Positions 1 to 7,965 of a DNA stretch of 64,000 nt are shown in pieces. A program made the position numbers and the translations under genes. Positions within the stretch are counted from its first letter, which is position 1. Each line of letters begins with the position of its first letter. The stretch is from UBA3910 sp964626065 (GTDB lineage: Bacteria; Bacillota; Limnochordia; Darwinibacteriales; Darwinibacteriaceae). The notes under the pieces were generated by a model. The model made no database searches and was not told the DNA's origin. It saw only the letters and a list, made by a program, of their open reading frames with translations. The stretch covers positions 1 to 64,000 of the forward strand of contig CAZVDE010000001.1 of the NCBI GenBank assembly GCA_964626065.1, written 5' to 3'.

Positions 1-1
1 A

Positions 2-67
2 GATCTGCAGGATTTCGATCCCCGGGCTTTCGTGGCCGCCCTCTTCGGTGGGAGCAATCGGCAATGA
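2..67 (+). CDS. ftsY: FtsY, signal recognition particle receptor (C-terminal end only)
   Basis: The window opens inside a gene that reads DLQDFDPRAFVAALFGGSNRQ followed by TGA at 65-67. The DLQ.FDP..FV.ALF pattern is the usual extreme C-terminus of the FtsY NG-domain GTPase, the membrane-side receptor for the Ffh-RNA particle encoded just downstream. The ftsY-ylxM-ffh order is standard in Bacillota and supports the call. Only 21 residues are visible, so the identification rests on this short motif plus synteny. Confidence 0.8.
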   Translation, partial: DLQDFDPRAFVAALFGGSNRQ

Positions 68-112
68 TGCCGGGCAATGATGCCGGGCAATGATGCCGGG
101 CAATGATTGCCG
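62..112 (+). repeat. 13-bp tandem direct repeat (three copies plus a partial one)
   Basis: The unit CAATGATGCCGGG occurs head to tail at 62-74, 75-87 and 88-100. A partial, one-base-expanded copy follows at 101-112. The first unit contains the ftsY stop codon, and the array ends 12 bases before the -35 box of the ylxM promoter. It looks like slippage amplification, not a protein-coding repeat. Confidence 0.85.
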
Positions 113-123
113 TAAGAATTTTC

Positions 124-152
124 TTGACAAGAACGCCGCCTCTGTCTATACT
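124..152 (+). promoter_or_regulatory. Sigma-A promoter of the ylxM-ffh operon
   Basis: TTGACA at 124-129, a 17-base spacer and TATACT at 147-152. The -35 box is consensus and the -10 box matches 5 of 6. Transcription should start near 159, about 33 bases ahead of ylxM. An imperfect inverted repeat (AGGTAGT 154-160, ACTACTT 171-177) lies in the short leader. Confidence 0.85.
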
Positions 153-191
153 GAGGTAGTGTAAAGGAATACTACTTAACAGGGGGCCGAC

Positions 192-545
192 ATGGAAAAA
201 ACGCTGCGCATGAACGTGCTTTTTGATTTTTACGGGCCCTTGTTGACAGAACGGCAGAGGGACGTATTCTGCATGTATTTCCAGGAAGATTTGTCCCTGG
301 GTGAAATCGGCGAACAGCTGGATGTGTCCCGCCAGGCAATTCATGATCTGCTTAAACGGGTTGAGGCCATTATGGAGGATTTTGAAGACAAACTCCGTTT
401 AGTCAGCAGGCATGAGCAAAGGCGGCTTCTTTATGGGGAAGTGCTGTCCTTTTTAGAAGGGCTTGACTGCACAAAGGGCGGCAGCGCAGCGGAACTTGCT
501 GCAATAAAGAAGAGAATTCGCCAAGCTGAAGGGGGAATGGATTGA
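192..545 (+). CDS. ylxM: YlxM family helix-turn-helix protein, SRP-associated
   Basis: 117 residues. The first half is a compact sigma-region-4-like helix-turn-helix (LLTERQRDVFCMYFQEDLSL... then LDVSRQAIHDLLKR, residues about 17-55). The rest is a charged helical tail. YlxM proteins are encoded next to ffh in Bacillota and are thought to modulate the signal recognition particle. The start ATG follows a G-rich ribosome site (AGGGGGC), and the stop overlaps the ffh start (TGATG), so the two are translationally coupled. Function here is inferred from family and context. Confidence 0.9.
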   Translation: MEKTLRMNVLFDFYGPLLTERQRDVFCMYFQEDLSLGEIGEQLDVSRQAIHDLLKRVEAIMEDFEDKLRLVSRHEQRRLLYGEVLSFLEGLDCTKGGSAAELAAIKKRIRQAEGGMD

Positions 546-1879
546 TGTTTCAGAATTTATCCGCACGGCTGCAGGAAGCAATAGGTAAACTGCGGGGCCG
601 GGGCCGTTTAAGTGAAAAAGACGTTGATCAGGCTCTGCGTGAGATCCGTTTAGCCCTTTTAGAGGCGGATGTGAATTATAAAGTAGTGCGCGAATTCATC
701 GCTAAAGTAAAAGAAAGGGCCGTGGGCCACGATGTGCTCAGCAGTCTAACACCGGGCCAGCAGGTGATCCGCATCGTTAACGAAGAGCTCACTGGGCTCA
801 TGGGCGGCAGTCGGGCTCAACTGACACTGGCCTCCAAGGCACCCAGCGTGGTTATGGTTGTGGGCCTGCAGGGGTCCGGAAAAACAACCACAGCGGCCAA
901 ACTGGCGCGCCTGCTGAAAGGGCAGGGCCATCGGCCCCTTCTGGTTGCCGCCGACGTTTACCGGCCGGCAGCAATAACACAGCTGCAGGTGTTGGGCGAA
1001 CAGATCGAAATTCCCGTTTTCAGCCGGGGCGAGAAGGATCCGGTGGAGATTGCCCAAGCGGCGCTGGAACACGCCAAACTGTACAATCATGATCTTGTGC
1101 TGATCGACACCGCGGGCCGCCTGCACATTGATGCTGAGCTCATGGGTGAGTTAGTCCGGATTGAAGCAGCGGTAAACCCGGCCGAAATTCTCTTGGTAGT
1201 GGATGCCATGACCGGGCAGGATGCGGTCAATGTGGCGGAAAACTTTAACCAGCAGCTGCCCATCGGCGGCGTTGTTTTAACTAAGCTGGACGGTGATGCC
1301 CGGGGCGGTGCCGCCCTTTCTGTCAGGGCGGTGACCGGAAAACCCATCAAGTTTGTGGGTGTCAGCGAGAAAATGGACGGCCTAGAACCTTTCCACCCGG
1401 ATCGTATGGCTTCCCGCATTTTGGGCATGGGTGATATGCTGACCCTAATTGAAAAGGCGGCCTCCGCGGTTGATCAGGAAAAAGCCGAACAAATGGCGGC
1501 CAAACTCAAGGACGCCCAGTTTACGCTGGAAGATTTTCAAGAGCAGCTGGCCCAGATGAAAGAAATGGGCCCCATTGATCAGTTAATGGGTATGCTGCCG
1601 GGCATGGGCGGTATGAAGCAGCTGCAGGGGTTAGAAGTAGATGATTCGCACCTTTTGAAAATTGAGGCCATTATCAATTCCATGACCCCCGAAGAGCGGC
1701 GTAGGCCCGAAATCATCCGCAGTTCGCGGCGGAAAAGGATAGCCAAAGGATCGGGTACGCGCGTCCAGGATGTGAATCGCTTATTAAAACAGTTCAACCA
1801 GACTAAACAGTTATTCAAACAATTTTCCGGCCCTACCCACGGGCGCAGGAAAAAGGGATTATTTTCCCTGTTTCAATAA
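545..1879 (+). CDS. ffh: Signal recognition particle protein Ffh
   Basis: 444 residues from ATG 545, which sits 9 bases after AAGGGGG; a TTG three bases earlier is the alternative start. The order is N helical bundle (about 1-85), G domain with P-loop GLQGSGKTTT near residue 107, DTAGRLH (G3) and TKLDGDARGG (G4), then the methionine-rich M domain (DQLMGMLPGMGGM). The RRKRIAKGSG motif in the M domain binds SRP RNA. Ffh recognises signal sequences on nascent chains and delivers ribosomes to FtsY. Length and motif order are normal. Confidence 0.97.
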   Translation: MFQNLSARLQEAIGKLRGRGRLSEKDVDQALREIRLALLEADVNYKVVREFIAKVKERAVGHDVLSSLTPGQQVIRIVNEELTGLMGGSRAQLTLASKAPSVVMVVGLQGSGKTTTAAKLARLLKGQGHRPLLVAADVYRPAAITQLQVLGEQIEIPVFSRGEKDPVEIAQAALEHAKLYNHDLVLIDTAGRLHIDAELMGELVRIEAAVNPAEILLVVDAMTGQDAVNVAENFNQQLPIGGVVLTKLDGDARGGAALSVRAVTGKPIKFVGVSEKMDGLEPFHPDRMASRILGMGDMLTLIEKAASAVDQEKAEQMAAKLKDAQFTLEDFQEQLAQMKEMGPIDQLMGMLPGMGGMKQLQGLEVDDSHLLKIEAIINSMTPEERRRPEIIRSSRRKRIAKGSGTRVQDVNRLLKQFNQTKQLFKQFSGPTHGRRKKGLFSLFQ

Positions 1880-1907
1880 AAGAGCACTAATTGGGAGGTG
1901 AAGCTGC

Positions 1908-2174
1908 ATGGCAGTAAGAATTCGTTTGAAAAGAATGGGTGCCAAGAAACGGCCGTTTTACCGGTTGGTTGTGGCCGATTCGCGGGCGGCGCGGGATGGT
2001 GCGTTTATCGATACGATAGGATATTACAATCCTATTGCAGAACCGGTAGAGCTCCAGATTGATGAAGAAAAAGCGTTAGATTGGCTGCAAAAAGGAGCCC
2101 AACCGTCTGATACCGCCAAGAGCCTTTTGCAGAGGACAGGCGTTATGGAGAAATTCACCGCATCCCGCAAATAA
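1908..2174 (+). CDS. rpsP: 30S ribosomal protein S16
   Basis: 88 residues, beginning MAVRIRLKRMGAKKRPFYR, the family signature, with the conserved ADSRAARDG and IGYYNP stretches. A strong GGGAGGTGA ribosome site lies 9 bases upstream of ATG. S16 is a primary 30S assembly protein. It is followed 16 bases later by khpA, as in most Bacillota. Confidence 0.97.
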   Translation: MAVRIRLKRMGAKKRPFYRLVVADSRAARDGAFIDTIGYYNPIAEPVELQIDEEKALDWLQKGAQPSDTAKSLLQRTGVMEKFTASRK

Positions 2175-2190
2175 CTTAGGGGGTGTTTTT

Positions 2191-2427
2191 GTGCAGGAAT
2201 TAGTCGAATTAATCGGAAAATCTCTGGCTGATAATCCGGAACACGTGCGTGTGGAGGCGGAAGACAAGGGCTATGAGACTTTGTACACTATCTATGTGGC
2301 GCCTGCGGACATGGGGCGGTTGATCGGCAAAGGGGGGCGAATCGCTAAGGCAATTCGCACCGTTGTGAAAGCCTCCGCCATTAAAGCGGGCGTGCAGGTG
2401 CATGTCAAGATCGATGAAGCCCATTAA
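2191..2427 (+). CDS. khpA: KhpA (YlqC), single KH-domain RNA-binding protein
   Basis: 78 residues from a GTG start after TTAGGGGGTG. It is one type-II KH domain with the GxxG loop LIGKGGRIAKAIR (near residues 46-58). KhpA proteins usually pair with KhpB/Jag as RNA chaperones affecting cell elongation. Its 3' end overlaps the start of rimM by 14 bases, indicating tight coupling within the ribosome-maturation operon. Confidence 0.93.
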   Translation: MQELVELIGKSLADNPEHVRVEAEDKGYETLYTIYVAPADMGRLIGKGGRIAKAIRTVVKASAIKAGVQVHVKIDEAH

Positions 2428-2950
2428 GTGGATTTTAATAGGTGAAATTGTGGGTTGGCAGGGAAATAGGGGCGAACTGAAAGTAATCCCCCATACCGAA
2501 TTCCCTGAGCGTTTCGGCGAAATGGAGTCGATCCGCTTATTTAAGCAGCACGGGGAGGAGCCCCATGGTGTGTTTCGCTTAGAGGGGTGCCGCTCCCACA
2601 AGGGGACCCTGATCTTAAAGCTGGAGGGTGTTGATGACATCTCCGGGGCAGAACAATTAAGGGGCATGCTGATTAAAATCAGCACCGATGAATTAACCCC
2701 ACTGCCGCCCGGCCGCCATTATATCTTTCAACTTATTGGCTTGGAGTGTGTTACTACATTAGGCCAAAGGCTCGGTACAATAACGGATGTTCTGCAGACA
2801 GGCGCCAATGATGTCTATGTTGTCAAACCCTATCCGGGGGTGACAGGGCAGAAGGAGATCTTGATTCCGGTAATTTCGCAAGTGGTTTTGCAGATTGATC
2901 TTAACAACAACAGGGTAGAGGTGGAGCTGCCGGAGGGTTTGCTCGACTAA
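2414..2950 (+). CDS. rimM: Ribosome maturation factor RimM
   Basis: 178 residues from ATG 2414 (MKPIKWILIGEIVG). An in-frame ATG at 2402 would add four residues and has poor ribosome-site spacing. The N-terminal RimM barrel (GNRGELKV) is followed by a PRC-barrel (YIFQLIGLECVT ... LIPVISQVV). RimM assists maturation of the 30S head and binds S19. It ends PEGLLD, the common family ending. The start choice is moderately certain because neither start has a strong Shine-Dalgarno. Confidence 0.93.
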   Translation: MKPIKWILIGEIVGWQGNRGELKVIPHTEFPERFGEMESIRLFKQHGEEPHGVFRLEGCRSHKGTLILKLEGVDDISGAEQLRGMLIKISTDELTPLPPGRHYIFQLIGLECVTTLGQRLGTITDVLQTGANDVYVVKPYPGVTGQKEILIPVISQVVLQIDLNNNRVEVELPEGLLD

Positions 2951-2973
2951 GCATGGGGGTGGGGGGTGAGATC

Positions 2974-3720
2974 ATGCATGTTGATATCCTCACCTTGTTT
3001 CCTGAAATGTTCGCAGGCCCTTTACAGGCCAGCATGATTGGTAAAGCCCGGGACAGTGGGCTTTTGACAGTAGATATTTGGAATATTCGTGATTATGCCC
3101 TAGACAAACACGCCATCACAGACGATAGCCCCTATGGGGGAGGCGCGGGCATGGTCTTAAAAGTGGACGTTTTGGTTCGGGCCATTGAAGCTGTCCGGGG
3201 CGATAAATCGGCACCTGTCGTGTATCTCACGCCTCAGGGAGAGCAATTCAATCAGCGGATAGCGGCGGAATTGGCCGAGCTGCCCGCCATGATTTTACTC
3301 TGTGGGCATTACGAGGAGATTGATGAGCGAGTTCGGCAGAAATGGGTCGATCGAGAGCTTTCCATCGGGGATTATGTGCTCACGGGCGGCGAACTGCCCG
3401 CAATGGTGGTTGTGGACGCGGTAGCACGCCTTCTGCCCGGGGTGTTGGGCGACAGTTCCTCTTTTGAACAAGATTCGTTCCAAGACGGGTTGCTGGACCA
3501 TCCCCATTACACACGGCCGGCCGTTTTTCGAGGACTGGATGTGCCTGATGTTTTGCTCAGCGGCCACCACGGGCTTATTCGCCGCTGGCGGCTGAAGGAA
3601 GCACTGCGCCGCACTCTACTGCGCAGGCCTGATTTATTGGAACACAGAAAACTTTCTGAAGAAGAACGCCTAATTCTTGCCGAATTGGCGCAGGATTTAG
3701 GAAAGGAGGAAAAACAGTGA
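2974..3720 (+). CDS. trmD: tRNA (guanine-37-N1)-methyltransferase TrmD
   Basis: 248 residues from ATG 2974, chosen because GGGGGGTGAG ends 3 bases upstream; an in-frame ATG at 2953 gives a glycine-rich extension not seen in the family. The SPOUT methyltransferase knot is visible as LCGHYEEIDERV and SIGDYVLTGGELPAMV, with GLLDHPHYTRP after it. TrmD makes m1G37, which prevents +1 frameshifting. Its TGA overlaps the GTG start of rplS (GTGA). Confidence 0.97.
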   Translation: MHVDILTLFPEMFAGPLQASMIGKARDSGLLTVDIWNIRDYALDKHAITDDSPYGGGAGMVLKVDVLVRAIEAVRGDKSAPVVYLTPQGEQFNQRIAAELAELPAMILLCGHYEEIDERVRQKWVDRELSIGDYVLTGGELPAMVVVDAVARLLPGVLGDSSSFEQDSFQDGLLDHPHYTRPAVFRGLDVPDVLLSGHHGLIRRWRLKEALRRTLLRRPDLLEHRKLSEEERLILAELAQDLGKEEKQ

Positions 3721-4061
3721 ATCTGATCGATATAATTGAACAAGAACAATTTCGTGCTGACCGCCCGGATTTTAATGCCGGTGATACGGTACGCGTGCAC
3801 GTGAAGGTTGTAGAGGGGCCGAATGAGCGCATTCAAATTTTCGAGGGTGTCGTATTAAGAAGGATGGGCCATGGTTTGCGGGAAAACTTTACCGTGAGGA
3901 AAATCTCGCAGGGCGTGGGCGTAGAGAGGACCTTCCCCCTCCATTCGCCCAGGGTTGATAAAATCGAAGTGGTGCGTTACGGTAAAGTGCGCCGCGCCCG
4001 TTTGTACTATTTAAGAAAACGGTCCGGAAGAGCGGCCCGCATCAAGGAGCGCCGCCGCTAA
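3717..4061 (+). CDS. rplS: 50S ribosomal protein L19
   Basis: 114 residues from GTG 3717, preceded by AAAGGAGG. Family hallmarks are FNAGDTVRVHVKV, EGVVLRR and the basic C-terminus YYLRKRSGRAARIKERR. L19 sits at the 30S-50S interface. It is the last gene before a terminator-like hairpin and therefore probably ends the ylxM-rplS transcription unit. Confidence 0.97.
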   Translation: MNLIDIIEQEQFRADRPDFNAGDTVRVHVKVVEGPNERIQIFEGVVLRRMGHGLRENFTVRKISQGVGVERTFPLHSPRVDKIEVVRYGKVRRARLYYLRKRSGRAARIKERRR

Positions 4062-4081
4062 TGCCGGGAACACGCCTTTCT

Positions 4082-4122
4082 AGGGGAGTGAGTATCGGAG
4101 CAAATGCCGCACTCCTCTTTTT
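4082..4122 (+). terminator. Probable intrinsic terminator after rplS
   Basis: AGGGGAGTG (4082-4090) pairs with CACTCCTCT (4110-4118), with one G-U pair, around a 19-base loop that can form a small inner CGG/CCG stem. A TTTTT run (4118-4122) follows. It lies only 34 bases before lepB, so it may be partial or act as an attenuator. Confidence 0.6.
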
Positions 4123-4155
4123 CACGTCAACTGCTGCTTGATTGGGGGAAAAGAA

Positions 4156-4722
4156 ATGGCAAAATCTCAAGTCAGGGAATATCTGGAAGCGTTCTTAATT
4201 TCCGTTCTTGCCGCCGCCTTTATCATTGCCTTTGTGGCCCAGTCTTTTTTGGTGGAGGGCAGCTCCATGGAGCCTTCCTTCCACAACGGGCAGAGGCTGT
4301 TGGTGGAAAAAGTCTCCTATCGTTTCAGTGAGCCCCAACGGGGCCAGGTGGTAATTTTTAAATATCCCAGTGATCGGCGGCGTAAATTTATCAAACGAAT
4401 TGTGGGCATCCCCGGCGACGAGATCGTCATTAAGGGCGGGTATTTATACGTTAACGGGGTCCGCCTAGATGAGGGGTACATTAACGGCCCCACTTACGGA
4501 ACTTACAGCGCTCCCACTTACGGGCCCGTTTTGGTTCCGGCGGGGCATTATTTTGTCTTAGGCGATAACCGGCGCAATAGTGATGACAGCCGCTATCCCG
4601 ATGTGGGCTTTGTTCCGGGGCGGGATGTGGTAGGACGCGCCCTCTTTGTTTACTGGCCCCTGACCCAGATCGGTGGGGTTAGGATCCCTCCGTCTTTTGA
4701 AAGGATTGAAGTGAACCCATGA
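4156..4722 (+). CDS. lepB: Signal peptidase I
   Basis: 188 residues from ATG 4156, behind GGGGGAAAAG. One N-terminal membrane helix (about 11-33) is followed by the catalytic serine motif GSSMEPS (Ser37), the lysine box FIKRIVGIPGDE (Lys80) and the conserved GDNRRNSDDSR box E. It cleaves signal peptides of exported proteins on the outer membrane face. Short single-anchor form, typical of Bacillota Sip proteins. The stop overlaps the rbgA start (ATGA). Confidence 0.96.
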   Translation: MAKSQVREYLEAFLISVLAAAFIIAFVAQSFLVEGSSMEPSFHNGQRLLVEKVSYRFSEPQRGQVVIFKYPSDRRRKFIKRIVGIPGDEIVIKGGYLYVNGVRLDEGYINGPTYGTYSAPTYGPVLVPAGHYFVLGDNRRNSDDSRYPDVGFVPGRDVVGRALFVYWPLTQIGGVRIPPSFERIEVNP

Positions 4723-5528
4723 CCATTCAATGGTATCCGGGGCATATGGCAAAAGCCAGGCGCATGCTCCGGGCCGAATTGAAGATTGTGGATGGGATTT
4801 TAGAAGTTGCCGATGCTCGTTTGCCTCTGAGCAGCCGCAATCCCGATCTGCGGGAACTAAGCCCCAAACCGCGTTTTTTAGTGCTGGGAAAAATTGATCT
4901 GGCTGATGCCGCCGCTACAGAAAAGTGGGTCAACTACTGGGCTGCGCGGGGCGAAACGATTATTTCGGCGGATTTAATTAAGGGCACGGGTTTGCGCGAA
5001 CTGCGCAGCGCGGTGCGCGACCGCTTCGCTCACCTCAAAAGGCCCGCCCGCCTGGTGGTTGTGGGCATTCCCAATGTGGGGAAATCAACGCTGATCAACC
5101 GCTTAACAGGGCGCAGGGCTGCACAGGTGGGGGCTAAGCCCGGGGTGACCAGGGGCAAGCAGTGGCTGAGCGCGCCGAGCATGCAGCTTTTAGACAGCCC
5201 CGGCCTGTTATGGCCCAAGTTTGAAGATCAAGAGGTGGCCCGCAAGCTGGCCGTTACCGCCTCAATCCGTGACGAGATTGTGGATGCGGCGGAGATCGCG
5301 GCCTGGCTGCTCTCTTTTTTGCAGGATCAGTATGGCGAGGTACTTTCGGGCCGATATGGCGAGTTGGCTTCGGACGAACACTTGCTCGAACAGATCGGAC
5401 GTAAACGGGGCTGCCTCTTGCGGGGCGGCATCGTAGATTTTAATCAAGCGGCCGCTTTGGTACTTAAAGATTTCCGCAGCGGCAAACTGGGGGCTATTAC
5501 TTTGGAATACCCGCCCAAGGAGGGGTAG
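4719..5528 (+). CDS. rbgA: Ribosome biogenesis GTPase RbgA (YlqF)
   Basis: 269 residues beginning MTIQWYPGHMAKARR, the family signature. The GTPase motifs are circularly permuted: G4 (LGKIDLAD, replacing NKxD) comes first, then G1 GIPNVGKST and G3 DSPGLLWP. RbgA is needed for late assembly of the 50S subunit. It is slightly shorter than the B. subtilis protein (282). It is followed by rnhB after two bases, as in B. subtilis. Confidence 0.96.
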   Translation: MTIQWYPGHMAKARRMLRAELKIVDGILEVADARLPLSSRNPDLRELSPKPRFLVLGKIDLADAAATEKWVNYWAARGETIISADLIKGTGLRELRSAVRDRFAHLKRPARLVVVGIPNVGKSTLINRLTGRRAAQVGAKPGVTRGKQWLSAPSMQLLDSPGLLWPKFEDQEVARKLAVTASIRDEIVDAAEIAAWLLSFLQDQYGEVLSGRYGELASDEHLLEQIGRKRGCLLRGGIVDFNQAAALVLKDFRSGKLGAITLEYPPKEG

Positions 5529-5530
5529 TA

Positions 5531-6121
5531 ATGCGTACGCTTGAGCTGGCTTTGCAGCAAAAGGGCTTTAGTAAGATAGCAGGCATCGATGAGGCGGGGC
5601 GGGGGCCCTTGGCGGGCCCGGTAGTTGCCGCCGCCGTTATAATCGGTGCGCGTGAGTTTCGCTGCGAAATCTTCGATTCTAAACGTTTATCCCCTAAAAA
5701 ACGCCTGCTCGCTTACGAAGAGATATTACAGACCTGTGCGGTGGCTGTGGGCATTGCCTCTGTGGAAGAGATCGACCGGCTCAATATTCTGCAAGCCTCC
5801 TTGCTGGCTATGGGCAGGGCGGTTGAAAATCTGCCCGTTCGGCCTGATTTTTGCTTGGTTGACGGGCCTCACCAAATCCCCGCTCTGCGGCCCTTGCAAA
5901 AATGCGTTGTGCGCGGTGATCAGCTATCTATTTCGGTCGCGGCGGCCAGTATTGTGGCCAAAGTGGAGCGGGATGGGCTGATGCGGGGCTACCATGATCT
6001 TTATCCCGAATACAATTTCGAGCAGAATAAGGGTTATGCTACTAAAGAACACCGCCGGGCCATTTTAGCCAACGGGCGCTGCCCAATCCATCGCAGTTCC
6101 TTTAGGTGTGCCGGTCTATGA
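5531..6121 (+). CDS. rnhB: Ribonuclease HII
   Basis: 196 residues. The catalytic core IAGIDEAGRGPLAGPVVAAAV carries the first Asp-Glu pair, and CLVDG supplies another acidic residue. The SIVAKVERD helix and HPGY-like region (HDLYPEYNFEQNKGYAT) follow. RNase HII removes RNA primers and misincorporated ribonucleotides from DNA. The length is the short form without the N-terminal extension of some Bacillota. ATGA overlap with yraN. Confidence 0.96.
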   Translation: MRTLELALQQKGFSKIAGIDEAGRGPLAGPVVAAAVIIGAREFRCEIFDSKRLSPKKRLLAYEEILQTCAVAVGIASVEEIDRLNILQASLLAMGRAVENLPVRPDFCLVDGPHQIPALRPLQKCVVRGDQLSISVAAASIVAKVERDGLMRGYHDLYPEYNFEQNKGYATKEHRRAILANGRCPIHRSSFRCAGL

Positions 6122-6401
6122 ACCCGGGGAAAAAAGGCGAAGAGCTGGCTTGCCGTTATCTGCAGCAGCGCGGCCTCGTTGTTTTGGAGAGAAACTTCCG
6201 CCTGCGCCGGGGCGAAATAGATCTGATTATGGCCCACGGGCCCGTTTTAGTCTTTGTTGAAGTTAAATACCGCAGTTCCCAACGATATGGAACGGCATTG
6301 GAATCGGTCACCAAAGCTAAGCAGAGGCGGATCAAACTTGTGGCCTCCGCCTATTTGCAGCGCTTTACCGATCTGCCCGATGTTCGCTTTGATGTTGTTG
6401 G
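6118..6401 (+). CDS. yraN: YraN/UPF0102 family endonuclease-like protein (3' end lost in gap)
   Basis: The first 94 residues read MNPGKKGEELACRYLQQRG and carry the family core GEIDLI...VFVEVKYR, a PD-(D/E)xK-like nuclease fold. Typical members are 115-125 residues, so only the last 20-30 are missing in the following run of N. The rnhB-yraN order is common. The biochemical role of the family is unproven. A reading frame that continues through the N run into the next gene is an artefact of the arbitrary gap size. Confidence 0.88.
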
Positions 6402-6501
6402 NNNNNNNNNNNNNNNNNNNNNNNNNNNNNNNNNNNNNNNNNNNNNNNNNNNNNNNNNNNNNNNNNNNNNNNNNNNNNNNNNNNNNNNNNNNNNNNNNNN
6501 N
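6402..6501. other. Assembly gap (exactly 100 N)
   Basis: A run of exactly 100 N, the convention for a gap of unknown length. It removes the end of yraN and the start of the D-alanyl-D-alanine carboxypeptidase. An unknown number of genes may lie inside. Confidence 0.99.
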
Positions 6502-7350
6502 GAACAAGTCACAATCGAGCAGCTGCTGTTTGGTGTAGCGGTCGTTTCGGGCAATGATGCCTGCGTGGCTCTTGCCGAAGCATTGGCAGGCACGGAGAGT
6601 GTCTATGTGCAGTGGATGAATGATAAGGCCAAATCTCTTGGTTTGGATCTGCAGTTTGTTGATGTACACGGCCTGGCAAACGAAAACAAGGTCACAGCGG
6701 AAAGCATCGCTTTATTGGTCAGCTCCTATCTGCGGGACCACCCCGAAGCGATCGAGTATCATCGCCAGCCCACCTTTTCGTACCAGCCTCGCTCGAGTGC
6801 CACACCCATTGTGCAGAATAACCGCAACGGGCTGCTGCGGACATACGAAGGGGCAGACGGCCTTAAGACGGGGCATTTAGCCGCTGCCGGTTATAATCTG
6901 GTAGGCACCGCAGTGCAGAACAACCGCCGTTTGATCGCGGTTGTGTTGGGCGCGGAGGGCGAAACGGCCCGGGAGCGAGAAGCGGCCAAACTGCTGGACT
7001 ACGGCTACCGCAGCTTTGATTTGGTGAATATATCGCGCCTGGTGCATACGAGGACCGCAAAAGTTATCAAAGGGCGGAAAAATAGTGTGCCGGTGTCCAT
7101 TACTGAGCCTTTGATCAGCGTACCTAGGGGCATTGAACAGGAGGTGCGTGTCGGCATGCAGATGGAAACGCTCGAGGCGCCGGTCAAGAAAGGACAGCCT
7201 GTGGGTACTTTGTCCATTTTTGTCGGGGAGGAATTAGCCAAACAAGTACCTCTGCTTGCCGCGGAGGATGTGAACAGGGGTCACTTTTTCCGGGTGCTTT
7301 GGGACAGTATTATTCAATTCTTCCAAAATTTATTTAAGAAGGCCCGCTGA
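6502..7350 (+). CDS. D-alanyl-D-alanine carboxypeptidase, S11 family (5' end lost in gap)
   Basis: The 282 visible residues contain the second and third active-site motifs of DacF/DacA-type penicillin-binding proteins: SGN (VVSGNDAC) and KTG (GLKTGHLA). The SxxK nucleophile motif must lie in the gap. After the peptidase domain comes a beta-rich PBP5-like C-terminal domain (about fragment residues 185-255). A final amphipathic helix (VLWDSIIQFFQNLFKKAR) is the expected membrane anchor. It trims the terminal D-Ala of peptidoglycan stem peptides. Confidence 0.92.
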   Translation, partial: EQVTIEQLLFGVAVVSGNDACVALAEALAGTESVYVQWMNDKAKSLGLDLQFVDVHGLANENKVTAESIALLVSSYLRDHPEAIEYHRQPTFSYQPRSSATPIVQNNRNGLLRTYEGADGLKTGHLAAAGYNLVGTAVQNNRRLIAVVLGAEGETAREREAAKLLDYGYRSFDLVNISRLVHTRTAKVIKGRKNSVPVSITEPLISVPRGIEQEVRVGMQMETLEAPVKKGQPVGTLSIFVGEELAKQVPLLAAEDVNRGHFFRVLWDSIIQFFQNLFKKAR

Positions 7351-7381
7351 AGTACACAACTCTCTTTCGAAAAGCCTCTTT

Positions 7382-7434
7382 TTTCTGCGAAAAATTTAAT
7401 TAAAAAACAAGGGTTTTTACGCTATTCGCAGAAA
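7382..7434. promoter_or_regulatory. Inverted repeat upstream of the Lrp pair, candidate operator
   Basis: TTTCTGCGAA at 7382-7391 and its perfect complement TTCGCAGAAA at 7425-7434 flank a 33-base AT-rich segment. No T-run follows on the plus strand, so a terminator is unlikely. The position, 43 bases ahead of the first Lrp gene, suits an autoregulatory operator. I see no convincing -35/-10 pair here. Confidence 0.5.
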
Positions 7435-7476
7435 GAACTTCCTAGAAAGAAGTATTAGTGGGAAAGGGTGAATTGA

Positions 7477-7965
7477 GTGACGCATTTTGTGTTGGACGAT
7501 TTGGACAAGCGGATCCTAGGCCACATGCAGGAAGACGGAAGAATGACATTTGTAGATTTGGCTTCCCACTTGGGCGTTTCGGAAGGAACGATCCGCAAAC
7601 GGGTTAAACGACTGGAAGAACGGGGTATCATGAAAACGATGGGGGTCACGGATCCGCTGAAGATGGGGCTGGATACCGTTGCGTTCATCTGGTTAAAGAT
7701 CGACCGGCATCATATCGAATCTGTAATTGAGCAAATGCAGGGACTGCCCGAAGTGCGCTATTTGGTAGTAACCACCGGCGAACATGATTTGGTGGCCATG
7801 GTAGTGTTGCCCAATCGGGAACAATTGGTGGCTCTGCTGAATCAAAAATTAGCCCGGATTACGGGGATTGTCAGCACCGAAACATCTATCGTGCTGCAGA
7901 TCCACAAACAAATTCATGATTGGGCTCCTTTTCACGAGTATAAAAAGGAGGGATCGGGCCGATGA
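7477..7965 (+). CDS. Lrp/AsnC family transcriptional regulator, first of a pair
   Basis: 162 residues from GTG 7477 (AAAGGGTG upstream). N-terminal winged helix-turn-helix (LDDLDKRILGHMQEDGRM ... VSEGTIRKRVKRL, about 6-55), then a RAM ligand-binding domain (about 68-142; LPEVRYLVVTTGEHDLV). Such proteins form octamers and usually sense amino acids. It is clearly paralogous to the next gene and overlaps it by 4 bases (ATGA). The effector and targets cannot be read from the sequence. Confidence 0.92.
   Translation: MTHFVLDDLDKRILGHMQEDGRMTFVDLASHLGVSEGTIRKRVKRLEERGIMKTMGVTDPLKMGLDTVAFIWLKIDRHHIESVIEQMQGLPEVRYLVVTTGEHDLVAMVVLPNREQLVALLNQKLARITGIVSTETSIVLQIHKQIHDWAPFHEYKKEGSGR

Noticed and set aside
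62..112. CRISPR array
   Set aside because: The 13-bp units are directly adjacent, without spacers, and no cas genes occur.
6106..7350. One 414-residue open frame spanning the N run
   Set aside because: It joins yraN to a carboxypeptidase only because the 100 N are arbitrary; the two halves belong to unrelated families.
7382..7434. Terminator for the carboxypeptidase gene
   Set aside because: The loop is 33 bases and no T-run follows on the coding strand.
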